Of a stretch of 64,000 bases of DNA, positions 34,745 through 45,576 are shown one piece after another. The first letter of the stretch is position 1; every line of letters starts with the position of its first letter. Below the pieces are notes generated by a model. It did no database searches and was not told the origin of the DNA. It worked only from the letters and a program-made list of their open reading frames with translations. Source of the DNA: Guadua angustifolia (lineage: Eukaryota; Streptophyta; Magnoliopsida; Poales; Poaceae); contig CM070501.1 of NCBI GenBank assembly GCA_036346375.1, positions 35,732,539-35,796,538 of the forward strand, given 5' to 3'. The position numbers were made by a program, and so were the translations under genes.

Positions 34745-34853
34745 TGTCCACTAGTTGCTGAGCTTGAATCACACATCTGAGCCCTTTCTTATGTAACACT
34801 TTCTCTAGCTTTGCTGCCTTGATATGGCAGTGTGTCGACGGGTTAGTATAATC

Positions 34854-35330
34854 CTAGAACTGGATGACTTCTCTTCTTTTGCATATCGAGAGGCTTCGTT
34901 TTCTCAAATCCAGGCTAACCGGGCTGTGTTCAAAGATCCAATCAGCTCCCAGGACTATATCATAATTCTTGAATGGCAACAAGTTAAACGAGTTACAGAA
35001 TTGTATTCCCTGTATGGTGTACTTCAATTCCTCAACTATGGTGTTACACTTCAGCTCTCCTCCGCCAACAACTACTACTTTCTTTGTCAACCCCTGTTTC
35101 AGCGGACAATTAGCTCTTAGAGCCAAATCATAGTCCATGAAAGTGTTAGTGCTACCACTGTCTACCAACGCTACTGCATTAATTCCACCCATATTAATGA
35201 TCAATGCAAAGGTAGAAATTCCCGCAGTTCCTTGTGCCGCTCGCAAAGAAACCTGCATCATCTGTTCAGAGTTAAAGTATTGCACCACATTTTTAGGGCT
35301 TCTGGGAGCAGTCACAAATCTAGCGTCCAT
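34854..35330 (-). pseudogene. Gypsy aspartic protease region
   Basis: ALVDSGSTNTF carries the D-S-G active-site triad of retroviral-type proteases. It continues to an VLGADWI motif typical of plant Gypsy proteases. Confidence 0.8.
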
Positions 35331-36173
35331 GGCTGGTTCATTTTCCTCAGGTTCAATTTCCTACTTCACCCTCTCCTCTCATAAGTATAGCATGAAGTGC
35401 CTTCTTAATTTTGCATTTGTGACTGGGATTCCATGGTTCTTTACAGTACCAATAGAGATTTCTATTTTTTTTCTTCCGGTTTCCCCTGGCATGTGTTATC
35501 AAGGGTCTTTTGTGGAATTGTTCTGTTTCCCATGGAAGTGTACTTGTTATTATTGCCGCTCATTTTGTTTCTGCTGTAGCTAGCTATCATTTGACTCTTG
35601 GCTGCTGAGGATTTCTTGTAAACTACTGAGGATTTCTTGTAAACTCTGGCATACCAATATCCTTCCATCAACCCTTAAGGTCTCTGCCCACACACATCAT
35701 GCTTAATGTCCCCCTTCAAGCCTCTGATGAAACAGCTCAACAGGAAGTGTTCTTATAGATACGAATGATCTCTCTTAACCAGAGCAACACACTCTTCAAA
35801 TCTATCAATATAATCCGATAATGTTGTCTATTGTCGTATGTTCTGCAGCGCTTCAACCGCTTCATGAGCCGACATGTTAGAAAATTAGTTACTAATCATT
35901 GCTCCAAACTGAGGCCAAGACAGTAAGCAACTATGGATTCTCACTCCTTTGAACCAAGTTGTTGATCGTCCTGTCAAATGTGCCATAGCCAAATTTACCC
36001 ACTGATCCAATGGTGTACCCAAGATCTCAAAGAACTTTTCACATTGTTTTAACCAGTTTAATACTCCATCACCTTCAAACAGTGGTATCTCTAGCCTTGG
36101 GCCTTTGATTACTGCTTCCATGTAATGATTGTTGTTACTGGGCTCTCCCATGATCTGATTGGTTTGCCCATCA
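35331..36173 (-). pseudogene. Gypsy gag, C-terminal part
   Basis: The frame at 35885-36184 has the gag capsid pattern (LEIPLFEGDGVLNWLKQCEKFFE, shown in part: LFEGDG, W--QCE--F). It is cut at 36173 by the nested LTR and continues at 37690. Confidence 0.75.
36169..36173. repeat. 5-bp target-site duplication CATCA, left
   Basis: It matches 37690-37694 and flanks the nested LTR. Confidence 0.85.
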
Positions 36174-37689
36174 TGTGAAATCATGTGATGAAAAATTGGT
36201 TTAGGAAAGAAATTGGCATTACAAAGTGTTTTTGGTTATAGCATACGTTATTTGAGATACATCTCGCTTGATGTAATGCACTCGTGAGTGGTTGCATGGA
36301 TTGACCTTGAGTTAAGTCGTGGACTTGTGCTCGTGCACGCAGTTTTGTGTTTATTCATGTGCGAGTGTTGCTCGAGGTGAACGTAGTCGATGACGGACCG
36401 GAACTAGGTTCATGGAGGAACCGAGGTTCGGGACTAGGTTCGTGGAGGAATCGAGGTCTTGGTGGTCAAGGATGTCATCGGGACGTTCGCTAGAGAACAT
36501 GCACATGAAGGCTGGTTAGTCACGTATGCACAGCAGGTGGGCTGTTCATGCGTGCAAGGAATTGTTTTCGGCCATGGTGGGCCAAGTTGAGATAGATATG
36601 AACTCCTTCCATGTTGGAAGTGGAGTTGTATTCAATGTCTCTGTTCTTGCATGCGTGCAAGAGTTGTTTTCAGCCTTGTTGGGCCAAGTTGAGATAAATA
36701 TGAACTCTTTCCATGTTGGGAGTAGAGTTGTATTCTATCTCTGTGTTTTTGCTTTGTATAAATAGAGGGAGGTCTCCTCTGTTTATTGTAGAGCGAGCGT
36801 TTTTGGCTTTAGGTTTTGTACTCTTGTGTTGGAGTATTTTAGACAAGGAAATAAAGTTAATCTTCCAGAAAGTTTCTCTCGCATTTGCTCTTGGCGGCTG
36901 TATGTTTTGACAAAAGATTTTGTTCTTGCGATCGGCGTGTTAAGTGTTGATCTCACGGTGAAGATTGGTCCGTGCTGCTGTTGCAACACAAGTCTGATTT
37001 TTGTCCGACATAGTTGGAGCTTCAACCGGAGTTTTGTCCGTCATAGCTTTTGAGATCAATTCCCGTCATCACCTGCTCTAGTCATATTGCGAAGGTAATA
37101 TCTTTTAATCTGTAGATCCGATCGAGTTTATTTTTATTGGGTTTGATTCGTAATCCAATCTAGTTTCTCCAGTTAAAATTTCATATCAATCTAACGGTTG
37201 GATCTTTAGTAATCTTGTTTTTAAGTTTTGTCCGTCACTAGTCTAAATTGGGTCCGTCATATTAGATCGGGATTTGTTTCAGCTGTCTTGCGATGGTTAT
37301 AACTTTAGATCTATAAGTCCGATTGAGTTGATTCTTTTTGTGTTAGCTTCGGAATAGAGTTTAGTTTCTGCAGTTAAAATTTCACATCAATCCAACGGTT
37401 GGATCTTTGGGAATTATTGTTTTAGTAAACATGTGTTAGACTGTTTTCGTTTTGTCCGTCATACACATATCAGAGGCGAAATTTTGTCCGTCATACACGT
37501 GCAACTCTCAGTCCGAACTGAAGTTTTGTCCGTCATACACGTGAAGAATTGGTCTGATGCAATAAGGTTTTTGTTGAATACAAATTGAGCAATCTGAGTT
37601 TGTTTGGGGTGTTTCAAAAGGCAAAAATTTGATTTTAACTTCCGTTCAATCATTCACCCCCCCTCTGATTGACGCCATCCGATCCTACA
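36174..37689 (+). mobile_element. Solo LTR (1516 bp) nested in the Gypsy gag
   Basis: It begins TGTGAAATC and ends in a C-run, CTCTGATTG and CCTACA. Exact CATCA copies on both sides and no internal region make it a solo LTR, the product of recombination between two LTRs. A TATA-like GTATAAATAG lies at about 36756-36765. The motif TTTTGTCCGTCAT recurs six or seven times at 37000-37530. Its 3' end resembles that of the Copia-like LTRs at the window edges. Confidence 0.85.
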
Positions 37690-37694
37690 CATCA

Positions 37695-38269
37695 ATCCAC
37701 TGAACTCCCGGATGATGATACCTCATTCCATAGTTGTTCCAAACATTTACTGAGGGCCATCTGGCTCCTTGTGTGTCTGGGTTGTTCAGTTGCAAACAGG
37801 CCCCAATACCTCCCCAGTTTATCTGACCACTATTCATGTTCATTGGCGGTCTATTTCCATGATTGAATTCAAAATTGTTCTCTAGGGCAGAAGTGTTTTG
37901 ACCTCCAGTGTAATGGTTCTCCCTTGTTCCTCTATCAACCCTCCTTTCATTTTGTGCTAAAAACGAACTACTAGTGTTCTAGTTCATTACCTGAATTCCC
38001 GCTGAAGAGACATTAGTCGCTAAAACACTAGTCTCAGCGTCATCTGTGGCCATTGCGCTCACTCTGATTTGATTTTCATCTCCAATCGGTTGTGGACTTG
38101 ATGGACCAGAACGACACATCTTCTTCAAGATTTCTTTCATTTCCTTGAATTCAATCTTCAAGGTCTTCAGATCTGCCAAATCTTCTTTGATCATCACCAT
38201 CTGTGCCTTCACCTCCATGAGTTCTTCTTTGCTTGCCATGTTTTCTTGTGATCTAGTCATCACCACCAT
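37695..38269 (-). pseudogene. Gypsy gag, N-terminal part
   Basis: The polyprotein start is at 38269 with a charged, coiled-coil-like N terminus (KEELMEVKAQMVMIKED). A stop at about 37980 and the LTR insertion interrupt it. Confidence 0.7.
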
Positions 38270-38423
38270 AGAATATCCACTTGCTCACTCCAGTAAATGA
38301 TCCGCAACAGAGGACTCTCAGTTCCGCCTCAGAATTGGGATTTTACGGTAACGATTAAGAAATCGCGACCAACCAACTCTGATCGAACCTCAAGTCCAAA
38401 TATCGGTAGTGCTCTGATACCTT

Positions 38424-38849
38424 TGTCAGGCCTGAAAGAACTCGAATCCGAAAGCAAGTATGGAGTAGCAGATTTGGGGATAAAGAAGCAGGAAGAACTG
38501 TGAGTATTCTACCCGAACTACTTTACTTGAGACATAAGTTGGTGTTCTGTTCGATACTTCCTTCCTCTGTAAGGTTAGGCTTATAAGCCACGTTCAGAAT
38601 TACAGCCAGTAACTCAATCATTACATTACAGTAAATAATAAGCCGACAACGAATTACACCTTTAGGTAATTACTACTTTGCTTGTTCACCCTCTGATGCT
38701 ATTTGATACTCCACGATGATTGATCGTAACCCTTCTTTTGCTTAAGTGAAACCATCCTTCCCTTCGTTTCCAATGCCGACTTCTGTTGCTTCATTCCCTG
38801 TCTATCGAAACTCCGAATTTTCCTTAACGCCATATGACGACGTCTGACA
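38424..38849 (-). repeat. 5' LTR of the Gypsy element
   Basis: It is the partner of 30490-30915. The primer-binding site lies immediately to its left. Confidence 0.9.
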
Positions 38850-38854
38850 ATCTT

Positions 38855-39283
38855 CTTCTCCTCCGTCGTCATCGTCGCCCGAGCCTGCCCTCCGCCCCTG
38901 CCTCTCCTCTTCAGGTGGGCAAATCAATCGATCTCCTGGAGCTTCTTGCTCGGCTAGCACGGTTCTTCTTCTTCTTCTTCTTCTTCTTCTTCTTCTTCTT
39001 CTTCTTCTTCTTCTTCTTCTTCTTTATATGAGATAAATGGGATTTCTCACGGTTTGTTTGATTCTCGATCATGTGCAGAGAAGCGGAGGCGTGGCGGGAG
39101 GCCGAGAAGCGGGTGCGCTTCGCCGAGGGCGTCGTCGACAATGAGGGCGCAGCCAGGTCGCTCCCGGCCGAGCTGACGTGCAGGGGCACGGCGGAGGCGG
39201 AGCGCATGCCGGCCAGCTGGGAGGCGCACTACTGCGGCATGCTCCGCGACCGCTCCATGCACCGGGTCGCATACTCCTACTGA
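38855..39283 (+). pseudogene. 3' part of the split unknown host gene
   Basis: The first exon resumes after the ATCTT duplication and ends at a CAG|GTGGGC donor near 38914. The intron holds a long TTC repeat (38963-39024). The acceptor is GTGCAG at about 39077, and the last exon runs to TGA at 39281-39283. That exon begins with an EAEAWREAEKRVRF helix and ends in CGMLRDRSMHRVAYSY. The frame carries across the excised element from the ATG at 30470, giving a protein of roughly 90-100 residues. No known domain was recognised. It could also be transcribed from a new start, so loss of function is inferred. Confidence 0.5.
38963..39024 (+). repeat. (TTC)n microsatellite
   Basis: About twenty uninterrupted TTC units lie inside the intron of the split host gene. 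Confidence 0.9.
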
Positions 39284-40189
39284 CCAACCAGCCAGCCAGC
39301 CAATGCCTCGCCGCCCTGCTCGATCAATCACAGAGCTCAATTAGAGTTGAAATGTAGTCCTCTGCTTTTGCTTAATTTTCTTGCTTCCTTTCTTAGTCTC
39401 TTTTCTTTCTTCTGCCATTATTAGTGTACACCTCTGTATAATGGATGGATTTTTGGTATTTTTTTTAATTTTTTTCTTCTTTCATTTGGGTGACGAAAGC
39501 TTTCCTATGTAAGCTCTCTGTTCTCATGTATCCGCCAACTAGAAGGGGAGGGGAGAGATAGTATCCTCAAAGACCAAGAAGCCATTCCTATGACCAATTT
39601 AAGGGGATGGACGGATTGAACGAATCTATATAACTATAATAGTTGAGAAGTATTCGCTTCTATGGTTCCTTTCATTTCAGTTTAAATATAGCTTCTGTTC
39701 AAAAGAAAAGTAAATTGTGTATCGAACAGTAGGATTCTAGATAGCTTCTCCGAGAATCAGAATCTGATTTGTATACAGAATCAGAAGCTGTCACCCACCT
39801 GATTTTGCGGATTCTGACTCAGATTCTGCGAGTTCCACCTTTCACGAGTCGTCGCAGGCACAAGGGCTTCCAATGTCGTCCCTAGGCCCTTCCACCACCC
39901 TCATCCGCTCATCCGTCACCGATACCGATCAACAATCAACACAGACAATCAGGATTGCCGAGCGACCAGATTCTCCCGTCAGCAGATTCTTCAGACAGCC
40001 ACTTCTCCAGATAGCTGACTACAATTCAGAATCTACATAATCAGAATCTATCCCGAAGGAAGCCTATGCCGCCGTACTGGGCTCGTGAATTTATTGTGCA
40101 CGAGACTTCATGATTGGCGCTTGGCTCGGTCCGCTCGGATGGCTAAGGGTTTGCAGAACATACGTGAGATCGCAAGAGCAAATCCCATC
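39284..40189. other. 3' flank of the split gene and intergenic sequence
   Basis: 39284-39500 probably includes the 3' UTR. 39700-40060 contains repeated words built on AGAATCTGATT. No gene was recognised. Confidence 0.35.
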
Positions 40190-40960
40190 GACGGTGATTT
40201 TTTTTGGATTTTTTTCATCAAATTTGCTGATTTGATTAAGCTATTAGATCATGTTTTAAAATTTTAAAACTTTTTGAAAAGGATCTTCAGAGTATGCCTA
40301 ACCTACCATAAAAAAATCAGATCATGATCAAAGTTATGCGATTTTTAAAAATTCTAACAATGTTACTAATGCATTTAAAGCAATATATCAACTTTGTTAA
40401 TTTAATTGAGCTATTAAATCGTATTTTGAATTATTTAAAATTTTAGAAAAGAGTCCTCAAAGCATGCCTAATTTACCATAAAAAATTCGGATTATAATCA
40501 AACTTATGCAATTTTTAAAATTTTTGGCAATGCTACTAATGCATTTAAAGCAATTTCGTTAATTTAATTGATATACTAAAATTGCACATTCTTGAAAATT
40601 TTTATAAGGGTTCTGAGAGCATGCCTATGCTACCGTAAAAAATTCAAATTATGATCAAACGTCTGTGATTTTTAAAAATTCTGGCAATACTTAAAGCAAC
40701 TTCATTGATTTAATTAAGCCACTAAATTTGTAAATTCTTTAAATTTTATGAGAGGGTCCTGAGAGTATACCTAAGCTATCATAAAAAGCGATTATAATCA
40801 AGCTTTTGCGATTTCTAAAAATTATGATAATTTGGTTTCTTTTTTTTTTTTGAGATGTTGCCCAAAAAGTTTGAGACGTTCGAAAAAGTTTTGCTTTCTC
40901 TGTTAGAATTTCTACCTGTTTCGACGATTCCTTTCGCTCGCAGCAACACACGGACACATT
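40190..40960. repeat. AT-rich array with about 150-170-bp units
   Basis: A unit containing GCATGCCTAACCTACCATAAAAAA, shown in parts as GCATGCCTA and CCATAAAAAA, recurs at about 40293, 40464, 40618 and 40764. The end block is shared with 7960-8030. It is non-coding and likely a DNA-transposon arm. Confidence 0.55.
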
Positions 40961-41721
40961 GCACTTCTAGTTTTAGAAGATTGTGGAGAAAGGGAATCGG
41001 CGGCCACAGAGCTCATGTTGTTGTCTATTTGTGTCCTTGTGTGTATGTCAGTACGCATAACATTGTGGAGAAAGGGAATGAGTGGCCAAGGATCGCGGAA
41101 GTTATTCCTATGACTACATAATAAAACAATTAGTTAAATTACGATAGTTCTATTGCATTCGAATTCATACCATTTATTAATTATTGCTATATAGGTGCTT
41201 TATGCAGTATTTATCTTCGCACGATATCTGACAAAATATTTCGTACTTTGAATCCATGACTAATATCATCTGTGCCGTATTCGTATCTCGCACTATCCGT
41301 ATCCGACTCTGAATTCGACAAAACAAATATAATTTAGGATATAAAAAGAACAATATTCGACTGAATCCGAGCCAATGGCACCCTACATCTGAGTTAGCTC
41401 GATGGATTGAAGGCGTCTAGCACGATGGATTGAAGGGGTCTGTCATGAATTCCTCTATGAACTTATCAGAGTCTGCAGGTACCAGCTATTCAAAGAACAA
41501 ATAAATCAGTATGTCACCCATAAAGGAAAAGGTGCGAGGATTCGACTTCTTGTGCTGCACTCAAGAACAAGAACAGAAAACTCCATTACAAGACAATCAA
41601 CAAGATAATGTTCAAAGCAATGGCATTATATAAATAAAAAATTGCAGCAAAATCAAAAGGTCTGACAAATCTTGAAGTTCAAAACCACATCAAAGGAAAC
41701 CACCCCTTCTAGCTTAAACTC
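40961..41721. other. Intergenic sequence
   Basis: No gene was recognised. The phrase GTGGAGAAAGGGAATC occurs twice (about 40984 and 41063). Confidence 0.35.
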
Positions 41722-41724
41722 TTA

Positions 41725-41935
41725 GGGTGTGTTTGGTTAGTGGGATGAGATTGATCATTTGGTTCTATTATTTTGGGTGAATGAAATAGTTCAGCATTTA
41801 TAAAGAATATTTATCAAATTTGTATCCCACCATCCAGGATAGGATGGTTCTATTCAAACAACCAAACATATGAATCATTTTTTTCTTGAATCATCTTATA
41901 CATGTAACACTTGGTTCAAACAATCAAACACACCC
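41725..41935. mobile_element. Tourist-like MITE (PIF/Harbinger)
   Basis: The 211-bp element has GGGTGTGTTTGGTTAG at the left and its complement at the right. TTA flanks both sides (41722-41724 and 41936-41938), the target choice of PIF/Harbinger elements. Confidence 0.8.
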
Positions 41936-41938
41936 TTA

Positions 41939-42639
41939 GCTGATCCAACCTGATTGCGACACCTAGCTATAAAATAAGGTCAGGGTGCAGTAAAGTAAAC
42001 AATGATTGGAATAGTTTCTTAAACCTTTTTTTTAAAAAAGCTTTCAATCCTTACCTGTGTTTGTCCGACACAAGGCAGAAATAGATTCCCATTTTATCCA
42101 TGTGCATCAACCAACATTTAGAATATTCCCACTCATTATTTGTGATGGGCTGTCCAGTTTCGGATGAAATGTTAGATTTTTGTTTCTCGTACTGTCATCT
42201 TGTTCCCGTTTCCTCTTCCTAGTCAAGTGGCGATTGAATACCCACGGAGTGGTAGAGCTGTGAGCCTGTGACATAGACAAAGGCTGTCAAAAATTAAGTA
42301 GAAACTGAAGATGACTTCGTGGATTTTTCATGGGCCCTTCAGCATTATGCACTCTGATCTTTAAATCACCTCCTGTAACCTTCAAGTGTTATTTTGTCAC
42401 TTTACCCAACTACGGACCGCTTGGGTACAATATCTCTCTCTAATGATCTAACACATATTGAAGTAACTGGGGTGCTGGAAGATGCCACTCATATACTTCT
42501 CTCCAGAAAAGATAGAAAGCAAATTCAAGACCATCTTACATTAGTCACCAAAAAATAAATTTGCCAAATGAACCTGAGATGTAACAGGAAGGCTTAAGAT
42601 TATTATTATTTTTTGGTACCAAGGACAGTCATGCATATA
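41939..42639. other. Intergenic sequence
   Basis: No gene or clear repeat was recognised. Confidence 0.35.
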
Positions 42640-42647
42640 GAAGTACA

Positions 42648-43744
42648 TAGGGATAAAAACGGATCGGATACGGACGGATAATGACTCTACCATATTTGTT
42701 TTCATATTTTTTTCTCGGATACGGATACGGATAGTCCGGATACAAATACGAATACGGATAATATCGAATACGGATACGGAGCGAATACGAATCGAATCGG
42801 ATACGGTTACGGATATTTATTGGAACACGATAATCCCTTAGATCGTACATAAGAAAACAATGAAAACACAAAACTAGTTGATTTGAATTGATTATCATTT
42901 TACTCAAATCATTGTAGAAATACCAAACTGCTGAAATAATGGAACTAATGCTTTTTCTCTAGAAGTTTTTTGCCTTTTTTCTTTAAGCAGAGCTTTTTGG
43001 ATTTGTTGGTTTTTCACAAATTTGGTACAGAAGTTATGAGCACTTAGCAAGCAGGGTCAGACGGAGCCACGAATTGTAGCAATCAACAGATGGCAGTAAA
43101 GAGTGGCCACTAATTAAAGCAATCAAGACAGCTAGTAAAGAGTATACTTGCATTTGCATACATGCAGTAAAGACTAAAGAACTTGAAATCTGGGGGAGGA
43201 GGATGGACGGCACCAGGGGCAGACGGGGCCACGAAAGTGGACGACGGTGGACTAGGGCGGATGATGGCGCCGACGGGGCAGTACCGGAGGAGGATGGCGC
43301 CGGGGGAGACAAGGGCGGCAGCAGCCATGGGGGGCGCCGGGGGAGACGAGAGTGATGCCAGGGGAGCCGACCACCGACGGCGGCGCCTGGGGAGACGGGC
43401 GACGGCAACGCCGGCCAGTTCGCCGACTAAATCTGGAGACTGAGACCTGAGGGACCGAGTGTGTGTCTGAGATTAGTGACCGGCTGAGCTCCCGAGGGTT
43501 GAGGTAATACCGATACTGTGATACATCAGTTCACCGGATATCCGAATTCTCAATTGATCGGATAATCCGAATCCGTATCCGTATCCGCCAGATAGTTTAC
43601 TATCGAATCCGTATCCGTATCTGATAAAAAATATCCGTATCCGTATCCGATCCGAAACTATCCGAAAAATATCCGATCCGAAACTATCCATATCCGAAAA
43701 TTATCCGGATCGGTCGGAAACTATCCGATCCGTTTTCACCCCTG
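42648..43744. mobile_element. Non-autonomous hAT element (1.1 kb) with GGATAC arrays
   Basis: It starts TAGGGATAAAAACGGATCGG and ends in the complement of CAGGGGTGAAAACGGATCGG. The 8-bp duplication GAAGTACA is at 42640-42647 and 43745-43752. Each end carries many CGGATACGGATAC-type words, as expected of transposase-binding subterminal repeats. The GC-rich middle (43030-43440) has overlapping frames on both strands but no transposase; it may be captured sequence. Confidence 0.85.
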
Positions 43745-43752
43745 GAAGTACA

Positions 43753-44110
43753 TAAATGTGGGCCCAATTGCCTCAACAAACCAAGGCACAAAAATCATTT
43801 GGTATCAACGAATTATAGTTCTCCTCAAACTGCGAAATTAATCCAGTAGCAGAGCTCAGTAACAGATTGATATCCTTCAAGGATTATTGCTAAACCCTCA
43901 GTTTAATTCATCTAAATATACTATGATATGTTGGTAACAAACTAAAAATGTATATAATGCACACAAAAAAAATACAAAAATAGGGAAATTTTGCTCGTTA
44001 ACATTGTAAAGATGAGTAAATTACTTGTCAGTATTTTCCAACTTGAATGATCTTTCTAGCTTTACCGAGAGACTTGCACCTAAGAACTAACACCACAGTG
44101 GGATATACAT
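43753..44110. other. Intergenic sequence
   Basis: No gene was recognised. Confidence 0.35.
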
Positions 44111-44115
44111 GGTAC

Positions 44116-44540
44116 TGATACAGCCCCCGATTCTGGACCTTCGAGGAACCCTCTCCAACCCAGAACAGAGCTGAACCGAAGACGAATTGCTCTGCACCAG
44201 TGAACGAGTCACCGGGCGGCGAGTTGAAGGTTCGCCGGACGACGTCGTCGTGAACTAGCGAAGACGCTGGGTAGATTGGCTGTTAGTCGGAGCCACCGCC
44301 TGGAACGTGTTTTGACAAAACTTCAAGCTTGTCTTTTCTTATTTCCACCAACGACAATAAATAGTCGCGTTTACAGACTCCGAGTCTAACTCTTATTGAT
44401 ACGTTGTATTACAATTGTCTAAAGAATAAAAGATCTATTTATAGAATACCAAGTAGGAAAGACTTCTTCATGCTTCTTTTGTTGTGTCCCGGTTGATCTG
44501 CTTCCTGAAATAGACTCGGTCCAATCCCTGACGTGTATCA
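44116..44540 (-). mobile_element. Solo LTR (425 bp)
   Basis: It begins TGATACA and ends TGTATCA, and is flanked by GGTAC at 44111-44115 and 44541-44545. A CTATTTATAG at about 44435-44444 reads as a TATA box on the minus strand, which suggests minus orientation. There is no internal retroelement sequence. Confidence 0.8.
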
Positions 44541-44545
44541 GGTAC

Positions 44546-45576
44546 ATACGGGTAAAGCTCCTTGGAAAATTTTTACCTTCTGAAAACTATTTCTACTAGT
44601 AGCCCTACCCTTTATATGCTAATTCCAGAACATAGTTTTGATTCTGTCAGGGCAAGTCTATGTAATTTTGTTTCACTCATTCCTAAGCTTTGTATTCTTA
44701 TTGCTACCAAACTGGCCTTCACTGAAAGATAAAAATTGCAATTCTGCTTAGCATCGGGATATAATAAGATTTTGTGGATAGCACCGCAGGGCTGTATGAA
44801 GTCTATGAACAATAGTTGGAAGTGTTCAATTAAGTAAGGTCATTTATAAGTTCCCAAAGAAACAGCAAAGTTTGCTGCTACAGTTCAAGTAAGCAAAACA
44901 ACTAGCAAGAGGATGTGTTACATGGATTAATAGCTTATCTGTCCATGTGCATTTTAAGCAAAGAAACCCAAAATCTTTGAAACAAATACCATATAAAATA
45001 GCTTTGATTGCTCAAGTTACATTGCAATGCAGTTGGAAGTTTCAACAATCAACAGGATCAGCAGTCAGAAGTATGAACAGAAGCAAATGATGATACAGTG
45101 AAACCAAGCCCAAAAGTGAAGCAGAATATCTCACCTTGAACTCCAATGAGGAAGGTGCTCCAGATTTCCAGTAATATAACCAACTATATTGCTAAATGTA
45201 ATGCAAATATAAATATGATCAAGAAAAAGAGTAATGACCTTGCACTAAATCATCTTGGTTGATTTTTTTCTTTGTCCAGATTACTCCAAAACAAATGAAA
45301 GATTTGGTGATCTCAGCCTATGCTTGGGAATCATGTATGTACAATTGACCAGTCCAAAATGCTAGTTAAGGCAGCATAAAAAGCTACTCAGCCTAGTGAA
45401 ATAAGGCATTTCTCAAAGAAAGTTGTCCTCACAAGTCACACCTATGCAAGAAATAGTTATTTGAACCAGAAAATTGAAAGCATGCAATATAAACTAAAGT
45501 TGGTCCTTGGTGGGAGTAAGCATAATAAAGAAAATAAACATAAATAAATATGGTATAAATGAAACATGAAACATCC
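44546..45576. other. Intergenic sequence and probable 3' region of the methyltransferase gene
   Basis: No other gene was recognised. The gene at 45577-47106 reads leftward, so part of this stretch is likely its 3' UTR. Confidence 0.35.

Larger units (their letters stand above)
30490..38849 (-). mobile_element. Ty3/Gypsy (chromovirus-like) retrotransposon, inactive, with nested insertions
   Basis: Two 426-bp LTRs (30490-30915 and 38424-38849), beginning TGTCAGG and ending in TGACA, are flanked by ATCTT. On the minus strand the primer-binding site (GGTATCAGAGC, about 38409-38419, for initiator Met-tRNA) lies next to the right LTR. A purine tract (about 30918-30931) lies next to the left LTR. 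The order gag, protease, reverse transcriptase, RNase H, integrase, chromodomain identifies a chromovirus-type Gypsy element. The LTRs differ at about 26 sites by hand count (about 6 percent), mostly transitions, so insertion is not recent. Many stops, a nested LTR and a LINE-like insertion break the polyprotein. Confidence 0.9.

Noticed and set aside
38911..39340. Minus-strand frames over the split host gene
   Set aside because: They are antisense to the exon whose frame is supported by continuity across the insertion, and one is a Lys run from the TTC microsatellite.
43034..43443. Coding gene inside the hAT element
   Set aside because: Open frames occur on both strands and are Pro/Ser/Ala-rich; no transposase or known domain is visible.
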